Below the pieces are notes generated by a model. That model saw only the letters and a list, made by a program, of their open reading frames with translations, was not told the DNA's origin and searched no databases. From a virus: a stretch of DNA of 64,000 bases. The translations under genes were made by a program, and so were the position numbers. How positions within the stretch are numbered: the first letter of the stretch is position 1; each line of letters starts with the position of its first letter. Below are positions 1 to 7,248 of the stretch, piece by piece. The stretch spans positions 34,739 through 98,738 of the IMG/VR virus record IMGVR_UViG_3300027714_000008, one strand, 5' to 3'.

Positions 1-1022
1 TTTTGATTTAAGGCAAGGTTACGTATAAATTTATTACGTCCTTCATGCTTTATTATAAATTCTATTTCCTTTTGATAATCGTTATTTGTATTATCAAGTC
101 TTGTTTCGTCTGCATACTTCAACATCAACATAGTAATTTTTAATTGAGCAAGGTCTCCAGCATCTTGTAACGTCTTTGTTTTTGTGACTTGGTAGACAGG
201 ACCAAACAAACCTTCTAACACTAGCTTGTGTGTCTGTGTACCATCTAAAGTTCCTGTAAGACCAAATCTATATTTTGCTTCTACTGCCTTGTTCATAATA
301 GACGACAAAGACTTTGATTTAAATCCATGACACTCATCACCAAATATCGCATCAAACTGATGAAACCATTTACGTGGCATTTTATATATCGATTGCCATG
401 TAGAAATTATCACACGTTTATTAGTATCTTTATCTTTACCAGAATATATTCTATGAACTTTTGCATCAGCATCGTATCCATAATCAGAAACATCTTTATA
501 CAACTGTTCAACCAACGATGTTGTAGGAACAATAATAAGTATTTTGTTCTTACACGTTGCTAAAATATACCTCATTAAAATATACATGATTAAAGATTTA
601 CCTGAACCAGTTGGAGATAGTAGAATAGCGTTCTTACGTCTAAGGCCAATCATAACTGCATCGTGCTGATATTCTCTAGGCGTGTACGGCATATTCAATA
701 AATTGTAGAACTCTAGCAAATGGTCTTCATTTATCTCGTCTAACACCGCTGGAAGCCCATACGCGGTCTCTATTGTATCCATGCTATACTTACGCTCTGC
801 ACAGAACTTAATAACATAAACGTAAAGTCCAGAAGACAACTCGCCATTCATAGAATTGTATAGACGTATCTTTCCGTCCCAAACCTTTGCTTTAAAGGCT
901 GGCATAAATTTGTAACCTGGTACAAAAAAGGAAAAGTAATCACTTAGCTCTTGAGCAATACCAAGGTCACAGTCTATCGTGAGCATGCTATAGTCTTTAA
1001 GCTCTAATGTAATATCAGCCAC
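1..1022 (-). CDS. uvsW: UvsW-like ATP-dependent DNA/RNA helicase (partial)
   Basis: About 340 codons are present; the 3' end lies beyond the left edge. Translation shows a superfamily 2 helicase: Walker A PTGSGKS with GKS at residues 141-143 and a DECH box at 229-232, followed by LTGTL (motif III-like). The N-terminal lead-in aligns with T4 UvsW (ADITLELKDYSMLTIDCDL against the T4 DIKVHFHDF...RIDCEE pattern), which supports a GTG start at 1022 rather than the internal ATG at 986. In T4, UvsW unwinds R-loops, drives branch migration and ends origin-dependent replication. The start overlaps the preceding 83-aa gene by 8 bp, indicating co-translation in a uvsY-uvsW recombination cluster like that of T4. 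Confidence 0.92.
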   Translation of the reverse strand, partial: MADITLELKDYSMLTIDCDLGIAQELSDYFSFFVPGYKFMPAFKAKVWDGKIRLYNSMNGELSSGLYVYVIKFCAERKYSMDTIETAYGLPAVLDEINEDHLLEFYNLLNMPYTPREYQHDAVMIGLRRKNAILLSPTGSGKSLIMYILMRYILATCKNKILIIVPTTSLVEQLYKDVSDYGYDADAKVHRIYSGKDKDTNKRVIISTWQSIYKMPRKWFHQFDAIFGDECHGFKSKSLSSIMNKAVEAKYRFGLTGTLDGTQTHKLVLEGLFGPVYQVTKTKTLQDAGDLAQLKITMLMLKYADETRLDNTNNDYQKEIEFIIKHEGRNKFIRNLALNQ

Positions 1023-1266
1023 TAATATAAGAACCTTTTGGTCTGTACCATTGTTTCTGATCGTGTAGTCTACCTAGGAGATTTTCTATCTTACTAAGCT
1101 CAGTACCTTCAGCACGACCTTCACCATACACTCGCACATTTGCGTCTGTTGGAGTTACATCAAGGGTATACCTTCTGGACAGCTTTGCCACGTACATTCG
1201 TAATGCGTGATCTATAATATCCAAATCTTCTACATCTAATTTAAATGTATCGTTGTGCTTACTCAT
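1015..1266 (-). CDS. Small protein between uvsY and uvsW (83 aa)
   Basis: The product is 83 aa, charged and mostly helical in appearance (MSKHNDTFKLDVEDLDIIDH...), with no domain I recognise. Its ATG shares the TAATG overlap with the uvsY stop, and its TGA lies 8 bp inside uvsW, so it is translationally coupled in a three-gene unit. T4 carries small genes (uvsY.-1 and uvsY.-2) in the same position, so it is a positional counterpart; I cannot show sequence homology. A role linked to recombination is inferred from context only. Confidence 0.8.
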   Translation of the reverse strand: MSKHNDTFKLDVEDLDIIDHALRMYVAKLSRRYTLDVTPTDANVRVYGEGRAEGTELSKIENLLGRLHDQKQWYRPKGSYISG

Positions 1267-1709
1267 TATCCACCTGCTTCAAAAGTTTTCCATTTAATCA
1301 TATTACCAATTGTCTGATGTCGCCAATTAATATTAGATACTATTTCACTCAAGGTACTTATAACAGTTTTCCAATACTCAAGTTTCTCTATTGATTTTTG
1401 AATATCAGTATCAGCGTTATAGTAGTAGTCCATTTCACCCTTTAATACTTTAAGACCATGAAAAGGATCGTACTCCCAACCATTAGCCACAATATCATCG
1501 CCAGACATTTTACCATTATAGTAAAGCCATTTTTGCTTTAGTAATATCTTTTGAGATTGTTCTGATCTCTTAGACATCAGTTTAGCCTCTGAGAGAAGTC
1601 TCAAATACTTGGCGTGTAGTTTTGGGGTAAGTCTTGAAGCTTCGTCTAGCTTTGTATTAATTTGGCAATCTTCTTGCCACATATCTAAAATCACATTTAA
1701 GTCTATCAT
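1266..1709 (-). CDS. uvsY: UvsY-like recombination mediator
   Basis: A 147-aa protein, close to the T4 UvsY length (137 aa). Shared features are a helical N-terminal half, the central ALK/LLK-x-LYYNGK segment (T4 has LDYYSGR), a later K.EYWKT segment matching T4 LQYWG, and the C-terminal end FEAGG (T4 ends FEAGK). UvsY loads the UvsX recombinase onto gp32-coated single-stranded DNA; gp32 is encoded at 57.6-58.5 kb in this window, while uvsX is not seen. The gene lies 16 bp downstream of the tail-tube-like gene and is coupled by TAATG to the next small gene. Confidence 0.85.
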   Translation of the reverse strand: MIDLNVILDMWQEDCQINTKLDEASRLTPKLHAKYLRLLSEAKLMSKRSEQSQKILLKQKWLYYNGKMSGDDIVANGWEYDPFHGLKVLKGEMDYYYNADTDIQKSIEKLEYWKTVISTLSEIVSNINWRHQTIGNMIKWKTFEAGG

Positions 1710-1725
1710 AATAATCCTTCATATT

Positions 1726-2286
1726 TTATCTAATTTCAAAGTAAGTATACCTGAAGTTAACAGGATATGCAATGTTTTGTTCAGTAGACACCGCTTCAAA
1801 GTTTACAGAGCCTATCGATGTTGGCATACAGTCTATATATCTTATTTGTTTGAGTGTGTTATTGGCACTTGATAATACTGACAATGTAATGTCTGCATAC
1901 GTTGGTGGGCTAACATCATAGTCCACAGTACCACTTAATCCCATAGGTCTTTTTTCTTTTGTTTCTACTAATCTCTCAAGCCAATTCTGCATCTCTTGAT
2001 ATGAATTTAATTCTTCATCAAGGATAACATTAACACTAAGCTCTCCGAATGATATTTTATCTGGTGCAAAAGGCACTGAACTCACACGTGAATATGGTAA
2101 CTCTACAGCAGATGCAGTCATGTCAGGATGCGTAAACGATTGCGCAAAGTATTCTAAGTTTGGAAAATTCTTACGATTGATCAACATCTTAAAGCCTGTT
2201 GGCTGTAAAAAGTTAGTAGTTGTCAAAGTGCTTATGTTCTTTTTTGGATTCAAGACACTTGTATTAACTGGATTTAACTGAGGCAT
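1726..2286 (-). CDS. Tail tube-like (gp19/gp54-fold) structural protein
   Basis: The 186-aa product shows the pattern of the phage tail-tube fold: a MQNWLERL helix near the middle, then beta-rich sequence with a DCMPTSIGSVNFE segment and a final FRYTYFEI strand, as in T4 gp19 and gp54. The true tail tube, gp19, is elsewhere (8886-9416), so this is an extra paralogue, probably a baseplate or tail-completion protein. An AGGA-type ribosome site precedes the ATG, and an exact late box lies 28 bp upstream. The exact role is not established. Confidence 0.6.
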   Translation of the reverse strand: MPQLNPVNTSVLNPKKNISTLTTTNFLQPTGFKMLINRKNFPNLEYFAQSFTHPDMTASAVELPYSRVSSVPFAPDKISFGELSVNVILDEELNSYQEMQNWLERLVETKEKRPMGLSGTVDYDVSPPTYADITLSVLSSANNTLKQIRYIDCMPTSIGSVNFEAVSTEQNIAYPVNFRYTYFEIR

Positions 2287-2313
2287 AATCGTATCCTATT
2301 TTTCTTACACTTA

Positions 2314-2321
2314 TATTTATA
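2314..2321 (-). promoter_or_regulatory. T4-type late promoter (TATAAATA)
   Basis: An exact TATAAATA on the minus strand lies 28 bp before the ATG at 2286, in a divergent intergenic gap. It matches the T4 late -10 element recognised by gp55/gp33 with the sliding clamp; gp33 is encoded in this window. Confidence 0.8.
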
Positions 2322-2362
2322 AGGTAAATTAAAGGGTTTATTTGAAACAATGAAAATAGTAG

Positions 2363-2390
2363 TTGACATTATCCTAGTTTTCTATATAAA
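2363..2390 (+). promoter_or_regulatory. Sigma70-like early promoter
   Basis: TTGACA at 2363-2368 and TATAAA at 2385-2390, with a 16-bp spacer, sit 29 bp before the ATG at 2419. This is a host-type promoter firing rightward, opposite to the late box at 2314. Confidence 0.75.
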
Positions 2391-2418
2391 GATTATAGAA
2401 ACAATAAGGAAATGTATT

Positions 2419-2628
2419 ATGTCAAATGCTTATATTGTAACAGGTTCACAAGATGGTATCATTAGTGTTTTCACTAGTTGGAAAAAAGCAACTGTAGTAG
2501 CACTAAAATATTGTGGTGAAGAAGGTCAAGAAGTATATCGAGATGACAATGATGATCGTGCATGGACTGTCCGATACTTCGAAGGATGGAATGGAGAAGC
2601 CCACATTGAACGTTGGTACATGAAATAG
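2419..2628 (+). CDS. Small early protein (69 aa)
   Basis: The start at 2419 is preferred over the upstream in-frame ATG at 2350 because the latter overlaps the promoter, and because AAGGA stands 9 bp before this ATG. The product (MSNAYIVTGSQDGIIS...) is aromatic and acidic and resembles a small beta-rich domain of the type common in phage early regions. I do not recognise the family. It is first in a rightward group of four small genes lying between the late capsid and recombination genes. Confidence 0.7.
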   Translation: MSNAYIVTGSQDGIISVFTSWKKATVVALKYCGEEGQEVYRDDNDDRAWTVRYFEGWNGEAHIERWYMK

Positions 2629-2634
2629 TATGTG

Positions 2635-2663
2635 TTGACAAATAAAATCATATGTGATATAAA
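2635..2663 (+). promoter_or_regulatory. Sigma70-like early promoter
   Basis: TTGACA at 2635-2640 and TATAAA at 2658-2663, with a 17-bp spacer, begin just after the stop of the previous gene and lie 43 bp before the ATG at 2706. This is a near-consensus host promoter. Confidence 0.85.
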
Positions 2664-2705
2664 GATAATGTGAGTTAAATTTTTAATAATCTTGGAGGAT
2701 TATAG

Positions 2706-3014
2706 ATGAAGTTACTTAAGTCTCAACGTGAAGCTCTTTCATATGCAGTCTCTTATTATGACGCATATTGGAGAACCTATGATCAAATCGTAGTAGCTCC
2801 TGAAATCTACATTAAGAAAGGTTTTCATTCTAGCTGCTCTAAAGCAGATGTGAAATACTACTTGGATATGGAAAAGCTGATAGATGCTGGCGTGATTGCG
2901 CGTCAAACATATACGCCTATGGGCAATAAGCGATCCGAGTGTGATAATCATGCGGCTCATATCATCGACCATGAAAAGGTGCGTGAGATGTGTAGGACAG
3001 GAGTTGTAGCATGA
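2706..3014 (+). CDS. Hypothetical early protein (102 aa)
   Basis: A 102-aa product with a GGAGG-like ribosome site (TTGGAGG at about 2694-2700) and its own strong promoter. It contains a helical stretch with SCSKADVKYYLDMEKLIDAG, which could be a small DNA- or protein-binding helix-turn-helix, but no family is recognised. Its stop overlaps the next gene (ATGA at 3011-3014), so the small genes behind it are co-translated. Confidence 0.75.
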   Translation: MKLLKSQREALSYAVSYYDAYWRTYDQIVVAPEIYIKKGFHSSCSKADVKYYLDMEKLIDAGVIARQTYTPMGNKRSECDNHAAHIIDHEKVREMCRTGVVA

Positions 3015-3160
3015 GAAGTTGGTCGGTGATTGCTAGTAGTAAATGGTCTACAGAAAAGACATCTGGCTTGACATACAGTGAGGCACGTGAGTTACATTCA
3101 ACACACCATATATCAGGTAAATGGTATATGGTGCAATCATTCTTAGAAGGAACAAAATAA
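3011..3160 (+). CDS. Very small protein (49 aa)
   Basis: This 49-codon frame starts at the ATGA overlap with the 102-aa gene and ends in a TAATG overlap with the next one. The close coupling on both sides is the main evidence that it is real. The product (MRSWSVIASSKWSTEKTSG...) has SxARELHSTHHISGKWYMV, a pattern typical of tiny phage proteins that modify host functions. Function unknown. Confidence 0.6.
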   Translation: MRSWSVIASSKWSTEKTSGLTYSEARELHSTHHISGKWYMVQSFLEGTK

Positions 3161-3351
3161 TGAGTTCTGCATATAAAATTAAACCAAGAGATGAGGTTAC
3201 AACTAAAGAAAGTATACTTATTGCTGAATTCTTAAAAAACAATGCTGTCACAAAAATTAAAACTGGACACACTGTCACTGGATCACAAAGGTTTAAAGAA
3301 GACAAAAAGAATGAGGTGTATTACAAAAAATATAATGGTAGTAAGACATAA
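3160..3351 (+). CDS. Small basic protein (63 aa)
   Basis: The ATG at 3160 shares the TAATG junction with the preceding stop; the in-frame ATG at 3121 lies inside the previous gene and is not preferred. The product is 63 aa and lysine-rich (KIKPRDEVTTKESILIAEF, ending in NEVYYKKYNGSKT). No family recognised. It is the last gene before the terminator at 3384-3412. Confidence 0.65.
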   Translation: MSSAYKIKPRDEVTTKESILIAEFLKNNAVTKIKTGHTVTGSQRFKEDKKNEVYYKKYNGSKT

Positions 3352-3373
3352 AAAAAGCCCACCGAAGTGAGCT
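3350..3373 (-). terminator. Intrinsic terminator of gene 23 (leftward)
   Basis: Read on the minus strand, a 7-bp stem (AGCTCAC/GTGGGCT, one G-T pair) closes a UUCG tetraloop and is followed by seven T residues. It lies 47 bp after the capsid gene stop and ends the long leftward late transcript. Confidence 0.85.
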
Positions 3374-3383
3374 TTAATTAAGT

Positions 3384-3412
3384 GGGATAGGTTAAACACC
3401 TATCCCTTTTTT
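3384..3412 (+). terminator. Intrinsic terminator of the early island (rightward)
   Basis: A 9-bp perfect stem (GGGATAGGT/ACCTATCCC) with a 5-nt loop is followed on the plus strand by TTTTTT. It stops transcripts from the small early genes before they run antisense into the capsid gene. With the hairpin at 3350 it forms a back-to-back convergent terminator pair. Confidence 0.85.
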
Positions 3413-3419
3413 GTATTTC

Positions 3420-4775
3420 TTACTGTAGGATGTTGTCTACACGGAAGATTCGGTAGTATTGGTTAGTCTTAGCAGTAGCTAATCCGTCATTTGGTGTTGA
3501 ACCAACGAATGGGTTTGAGACCATGCCGTAGCGTGTCTTAAATCCGATTTTCGGTTGGAAGTCATTCTCACCAACTGCACGAACCATAGTTAATGGTACG
3601 TATGGGCAATAGAAGATACCAGCATCGTATGCGTTTGTACCTTTATAGCCTACAGTTACGTAATCTGCAACTGCATATGGATCGATGTACACACGTGTAC
3701 GACCATTCATAACACCAGCGAATGTGTTGCCTGTATCGTCTACTTGTAGATCTACTGACAATGCTGGAGTATAATCCAACATACCAGAAGCCGCTAATGC
3801 AGAAGCTACGTCAGATGAACATAGGATGAAGTTACCCTTGCCGCGACGTGTTTCTTTTGCAATTACGTTAGCTTCACGTTCGATCTGCATGATCAAACCT
3901 TTGAACTTCTCTACTGACCAACGACCATCTGCATCTGTTGACAAGTCAAAGATACCTTGGATAGCAACGTTAGTTGACAATGCACCAGTTTTAGCTTGGC
4001 TGTTGATTGAACGAATTACTTCGCGGTTAATCTCAGCTAAGATTTCTGTTGACAAGATGTTAGCTAATTCAGTTTCAGCGTCTAAGCCGTGAATTGCTTT
4101 CAAGTCTTGTGCAAGCTCTAATGAGTATTCAGCTTTCAAAGCACGTGATTTTGCAGTCACAGTAGCTTTTTCAATTGTGAAACCCATCTCGTTGAAAGTA
4201 GAAGCTGTGCTACCTAATCCTTCTGCGTCGCCTGTTGGCATACCACCAGCAAATATTGGACCTGTACGCTCATTGTTGATTGAGCTGTCTTTTAGGTTGT
4301 ATGAATTAGCTACACCAGAAGTTGCAGACGAGTCATCTGTTAAACCATTTAAGCCAGATGCACCAGCACTTTGTGTCACACTTGAGTCACCAGAGAATAC
4401 TGTATCTGCTTCGTTGAATAAAGCTTCTGTTGAACCAGTTGTACCAGCTGTATAACGTGACTTCATTGCAAAGATCAAGCCAGTTGGACCTGTCATTGGC
4501 TGTACACCACATAAATCGTATGCGATCATGTTTGGCATTGAACGACGTACTAAAGAGATTAAAACTGGATCCCAATTAGCTGCAGAAGAACCAACGTTGT
4601 TTGGTGTTTCCGCTAAGAAACCTGATTGAGCACGCTCTTCATTTAGTGCTTTCTCTTGGTTTTCTAAAGTGACAGCAGTAACCGAACGGCGATGCTTGTC
4701 TTTGATTGAAGGCGCAGATTCTTCATTAAGAACTGGTGCCCATTTTTTGACTAAACTGTCATATGATTCCATCAT
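3420..4775 (-). CDS. 23: Major capsid protein gp23
   Basis: A 451-aa protein clearly matching T4 gp23 (521 aa): IAYDLCGVQPMTGPTGLIFA, RALKAEYSLELAQDLKAIHG, DAETELANILSTEI and FKTRYGMVSNPF all have direct T4 counterparts. The N-terminal propeptide ends in FLAE (residues 53-56), matching the gp21 protease site in T4 gp23 (FLTE), so the mature protein probably begins at T57. It is shorter than T4 gp23, with less sequence in the insertion domain. The start is one of two adjacent ATGs (4775 or 4772). The gene is last in the capsid operon 20-67-21-22-23 and is followed by a strong terminator. Confidence 0.97.
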   Translation of the reverse strand: MMESYDSLVKKWAPVLNEESAPSIKDKHRRSVTAVTLENQEKALNEERAQSGFLAETPNNVGSSAANWDPVLISLVRRSMPNMIAYDLCGVQPMTGPTGLIFAMKSRYTAGTTGSTEALFNEADTVFSGDSSVTQSAGASGLNGLTDDSSATSGVANSYNLKDSSINNERTGPIFAGGMPTGDAEGLGSTASTFNEMGFTIEKATVTAKSRALKAEYSLELAQDLKAIHGLDAETELANILSTEILAEINREVIRSINSQAKTGALSTNVAIQGIFDLSTDADGRWSVEKFKGLIMQIEREANVIAKETRRGKGNFILCSSDVASALAASGMLDYTPALSVDLQVDDTGNTFAGVMNGRTRVYIDPYAVADYVTVGYKGTNAYDAGIFYCPYVPLTMVRAVGENDFQPKIGFKTRYGMVSNPFVGSTPNDGLATAKTNQYYRIFRVDNILQ

Positions 4776-4799
4776 TGGATGTATTCCTATTAATTAAAT

Positions 4800-5720
4800 T
4801 TACTGGGTTGATTTGATTGCGGCAACGTAACGCTGCATTGATTCTGATAACTCTACCTGAGTAGTTGTGTCATCTTCAATCAATTCTTCGCTTGTTGTAG
4901 CTTTTTTGGCAAAGACAGATTCTTTAATGGTTGCAACTTTATTTGCAAATTCATTATCGAAATCGTAACCTTCAACCATGGTGCGTAATTTGTCAACTTG
5001 TGTGTCAGCTAAATCACTTGACGCTTCACGGATAGCCGCTTCACGTAAATGGTGTGCAACTTCAGCTTTAGATGCAAGTAATTGCTCTGTAGCTTCGTTT
5101 AATTTAGCTGATAATGTATCAACACTTTCTGCAAGATCATCTACTAGATCAACTTTGGCTTCTGGGATGTCTACATAAGATTCAGTGAACAAGGTCTTTA
5201 AACCTGTCATAAAGTCTTCTGCTATTTCCGCACGGAGACCTGATTGGATTGCCAATTGGTTCTCTTCTACCCAAGCTTCAACAACGTAGTTGAGATAGCT
5301 ATCAACTTTTTCAACAAGCTCTGCTTTAGTAGCGGATACTTCTTCATCAAGTTGAGTGGCATATGATTCTTCCAAACGATCAACTTCTTCTGCAAGCTTT
5401 GCTTTCACATTAGCTTCAAAGATAATAGTTGCTTTAGCTTTAAACTCTCCTGAAAGAGTTGCCTCAGATTCTACTAATGAGTTAAGTTCGTCATGGAAGT
5501 CTACTTGTAAGTCTGCAGCTTCTGTGGCTACCACTTTATCCATTTTTTCAGCTTTCGCTGAATTTGATTTGTCGCCCTTGCGCTTTTTAGCTTTGGGGCT
5601 TTTGCCTTCTGCAGCTTTTACTGAAGCTATTGAGGCTTCTTCTGCGTTCTTCGGATCGTGAGCTTCTTCGATTTCATTCTCGTCGAGCACCACATCCTGG
5701 TCTTGGATTTGATCAGTCAT
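4800..5720 (-). CDS. 22: Prohead core scaffold protein gp22
   Basis: This 306-aa, strongly charged, helical protein sits between the prohead protease and the major capsid gene, exactly where T4 has gene 22. The N-terminal third is acidic and then lysine-rich (low complexity), and the remainder is long coiled-coil with Glu/Lys/Ala heptads (e.g. ATKAELVEKVDSYLNYV), as expected for a scaffold removed by proteolysis during head maturation. Identification rests on position, length and composition together. Confidence 0.88.
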   Translation of the reverse strand: MTDQIQDQDVVLDENEIEEAHDPKNAEEASIASVKAAEGKSPKAKKRKGDKSNSAKAEKMDKVVATEAADLQVDFHDELNSLVESEATLSGEFKAKATIIFEANVKAKLAEEVDRLEESYATQLDEEVSATKAELVEKVDSYLNYVVEAWVEENQLAIQSGLRAEIAEDFMTGLKTLFTESYVDIPEAKVDLVDDLAESVDTLSAKLNEATEQLLASKAEVAHHLREAAIREASSDLADTQVDKLRTMVEGYDFDNEFANKVATIKESVFAKKATTSEELIEDDTTTQVELSESMQRYVAAIKSTQ

Positions 5721-5729
5721 GTATGACTC

Positions 5730-6392
5730 CTAATAAGTTATATTTTTCAGTTCCGAGAGGAAATTCTTAAACTCACGAGCCTGTACCTCATAGAGGTCAG
5801 TTCGAGAAGCCTTTTTAATTTCAGTCTCCATTTTTTCAATTACCTGAGATTCGATAATGCCGTTGTTCCAAACCCACTCCACACCTTCCATAATTCCATT
5901 GACAAAAGCCGTTGGAGCTGATGGATCTTGTACAATATCAACTGTACTAAGAATGAAGTCATCTTTGACATACATTACGCCGTTACGATTCTCAAGACTA
6001 CCCATACCACGAGTTGACACACCTAGTTGAACGCCACCATCAAGAAGACCTTTTACAATCTGCCCCATAGGAGTTTCCAATATGCGTGCTTTTCCTACAA
6101 CATCATTTCCATTCCAATCAAGGCTTTCTATGATGTGCGAAACTTTATCAAGATTTACAGTGGGACCTTCTGGATGGTTAAGTTCTCCAACTGCACGTCT
6201 TGTTTTTACCTGTTCTGTAACGTATTTATTAACGGCTGATTCCATGATCTTCCGTGGATAAACTCGTCCATTTCTATTCTTTGATTCTGATTGCATAAAG
6301 ACGCCTTCAATAAAGTGGTCTTTACCACCTTCTGCTTTGGCCTCTGAAAAACATTCAAGATTATTATCTGTGTATTCTGCAATCAGTTTCAT
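5730..6392 (-). CDS. 21: Prohead core protease gp21
   Basis: A 220-aa serine protease of the T4 gp21 (S77) type. The catalytic His is in GELNHPEG (H73) and the catalytic Ser in LGVSTRGMG (S126), the same motifs as T4. The N-terminal part has NRNGRVYPRKI, conserved in this family. It cleaves the scaffold and the capsid propeptide (FLAE site in gp23). The C-terminal 35 residues are helical and probably removed by self-cleavage, as in T4. It lies just upstream of gene 22 in the head operon. Confidence 0.95.
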   Translation of the reverse strand: MKLIAEYTDNNLECFSEAKAEGGKDHFIEGVFMQSESKNRNGRVYPRKIMESAVNKYVTEQVKTRRAVGELNHPEGPTVNLDKVSHIIESLDWNGNDVVGKARILETPMGQIVKGLLDGGVQLGVSTRGMGSLENRNGVMYVKDDFILSTVDIVQDPSAPTAFVNGIMEGVEWVWNNGIIESQVIEKMETEIKKASRTDLYEVQAREFKNFLSELKNITY

Positions 6393-6396
6393 TCTA

Positions 6397-6687
6397 TTAT
6401 CCTCTAGGGAAATCTACTGGTGAAAGCTTTACGGCTGTATTTGCCGCAAATATCTCATCAGACTTTGCTTTGATAACGACAACAGATTCCATAGGAGCTA
6501 ATGTCATTGATCCTTTAAGTACGTTTCCAGCAGTTTGTATAGTCACAAGATAAGCTGTGGTTGCATTAGTATTAACACAACGTACTGTTCTGGCTTTATT
6601 TATATTCAATAATGCTGGCACTCCAGCTGAGTCAGTGTGTACAGCCGCTGCAATTTCTGCGCCTGTGGGTGTTACAAAGTTTACCAT
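6397..6687 (-). CDS. Unknown head-region protein (96 aa)
   Basis: A 96-aa protein with alternating hydrophobic beta-type sequence (TAYLVTIQTAGN, VVVIKAKSD), no cysteines and no signal peptide. It lies in the head operon between the 66-aa gene (1-bp junction) and the protease gene, where T4 has gene 68, but it does not resemble the helical, charged gp68. A small beta-sandwich, possibly a capsid decoration or core protein, is an inference from position and composition. Confidence 0.75.
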   Translation of the reverse strand: MVNFVTPTGAEIAAAVHTDSAGVPALLNINKARTVRCVNTNATTAYLVTIQTAGNVLKGSMTLAPMESVVVIKAKSDEIFAANTAVKLSPVDFPRG

Positions 6688-6888
6688 TTACTTACCTGTC
6701 TTTAATTGTTTGATGAACTCTTTAGCCATTTTCTCAGCAGTCTTTTGATTAGGAAAAGTGTCAAACTTGTCGCCGTCTATAGACACATCAATCATACCTT
6801 GCTTACTAGATGTGAATACAACTGGGTATCCATTAATCTTTTTACTTGTGGATTTAAGTCCAGCTCTTAGTTCTTTTAAGGTTTTCAT
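6688..6888 (-). CDS. Small basic head-region protein (66 aa)
   Basis: A 66-aa lysine-rich protein (MKTLKELRAGLKSTSKKING..., ending in FIKQLKTGK). It looks like a small alpha/beta domain with a C-terminal helix. It has its own exact late box 23 bp before the ATG and is followed without a gap by the 96-aa gene. It occupies the T4 gene 68 position together with that gene. I recall similar short proteins in marine T4-like head operons but cannot name a function. Confidence 0.75.
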   Translation of the reverse strand: MKTLKELRAGLKSTSKKINGYPVVFTSSKQGMIDVSIDGDKFDTFPNQKTAEKMAKEFIKQLKTGK

Positions 6889-6910
6889 TTCAATCCCATT
6901 CAGTTATCTT

Positions 6911-6918
6911 TATTTATA
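6911..6918 (-). promoter_or_regulatory. T4-type late promoter (TATAAATA)
   Basis: An exact TATAAATA on the minus strand, 23 bp before the ATG at 6888, in the intergenic gap after gene 67. Confidence 0.85.
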
Positions 6919-6957
6919 CAAAAATAAGTTTACAACTTTAATTAATTCCAACCTTCT

Positions 6958-7233
6958 TTAATCTTCATCATCATCATCATCTTCATCATCGTCCTCATCG
7001 TCGTCATCGTCGTCGTCAGACTCTTCTTCTGTTTCATCGTCGTCTAATTCTAAATCCTCAGGATCGACATCTTCTACATCATCTGGCAATTCACCAAATA
7101 TATGTCCTGCCGCAACGACCTTTTGTTGGGCTAAAGCATCATCGATACGTTGACCCATCATTTGTTCAAAGCTATTTTCTGCTGCATTAAAATCTTTATC
7201 TACAACACTGTCTATAAAATCTTGTGTACTCAT
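6958..7233 (-). CDS. 67: Prohead core protein gp67
   Basis: A 91-aa protein with a helical N-terminal half (MSTQDFIDSVVDKDFNAAE) and an extreme acidic tail made almost only of Asp and Glu, the hallmark of T4 gp67 (PIP), an internal prohead core protein. It lies directly downstream of the portal gene, as in T4. The ATG at 7233 is chosen over the in-frame GTG at 7242 because the GTG lies within the ribosome binding site (AAAGGTG). The TCATCATCGTC-type DNA repeat is simply the codon run for the acidic tail. Confidence 0.9.
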   Translation of the reverse strand: MSTQDFIDSVVDKDFNAAENSFEQMMGQRIDDALAQQKVVAAGHIFGELPDDVEDVDPEDLELDDDETEEESDDDDDDDEDDDEDDDDDED

Positions 7234-7248
7234 TATAATCACCTTTGT

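Noticed and set aside
6960-7020. Dense TCATCATC/GTCGTC simple repeat
   Set aside because: It is explained by the Asp codon run in the acidic tail of gp67, not an independent repeat or origin.
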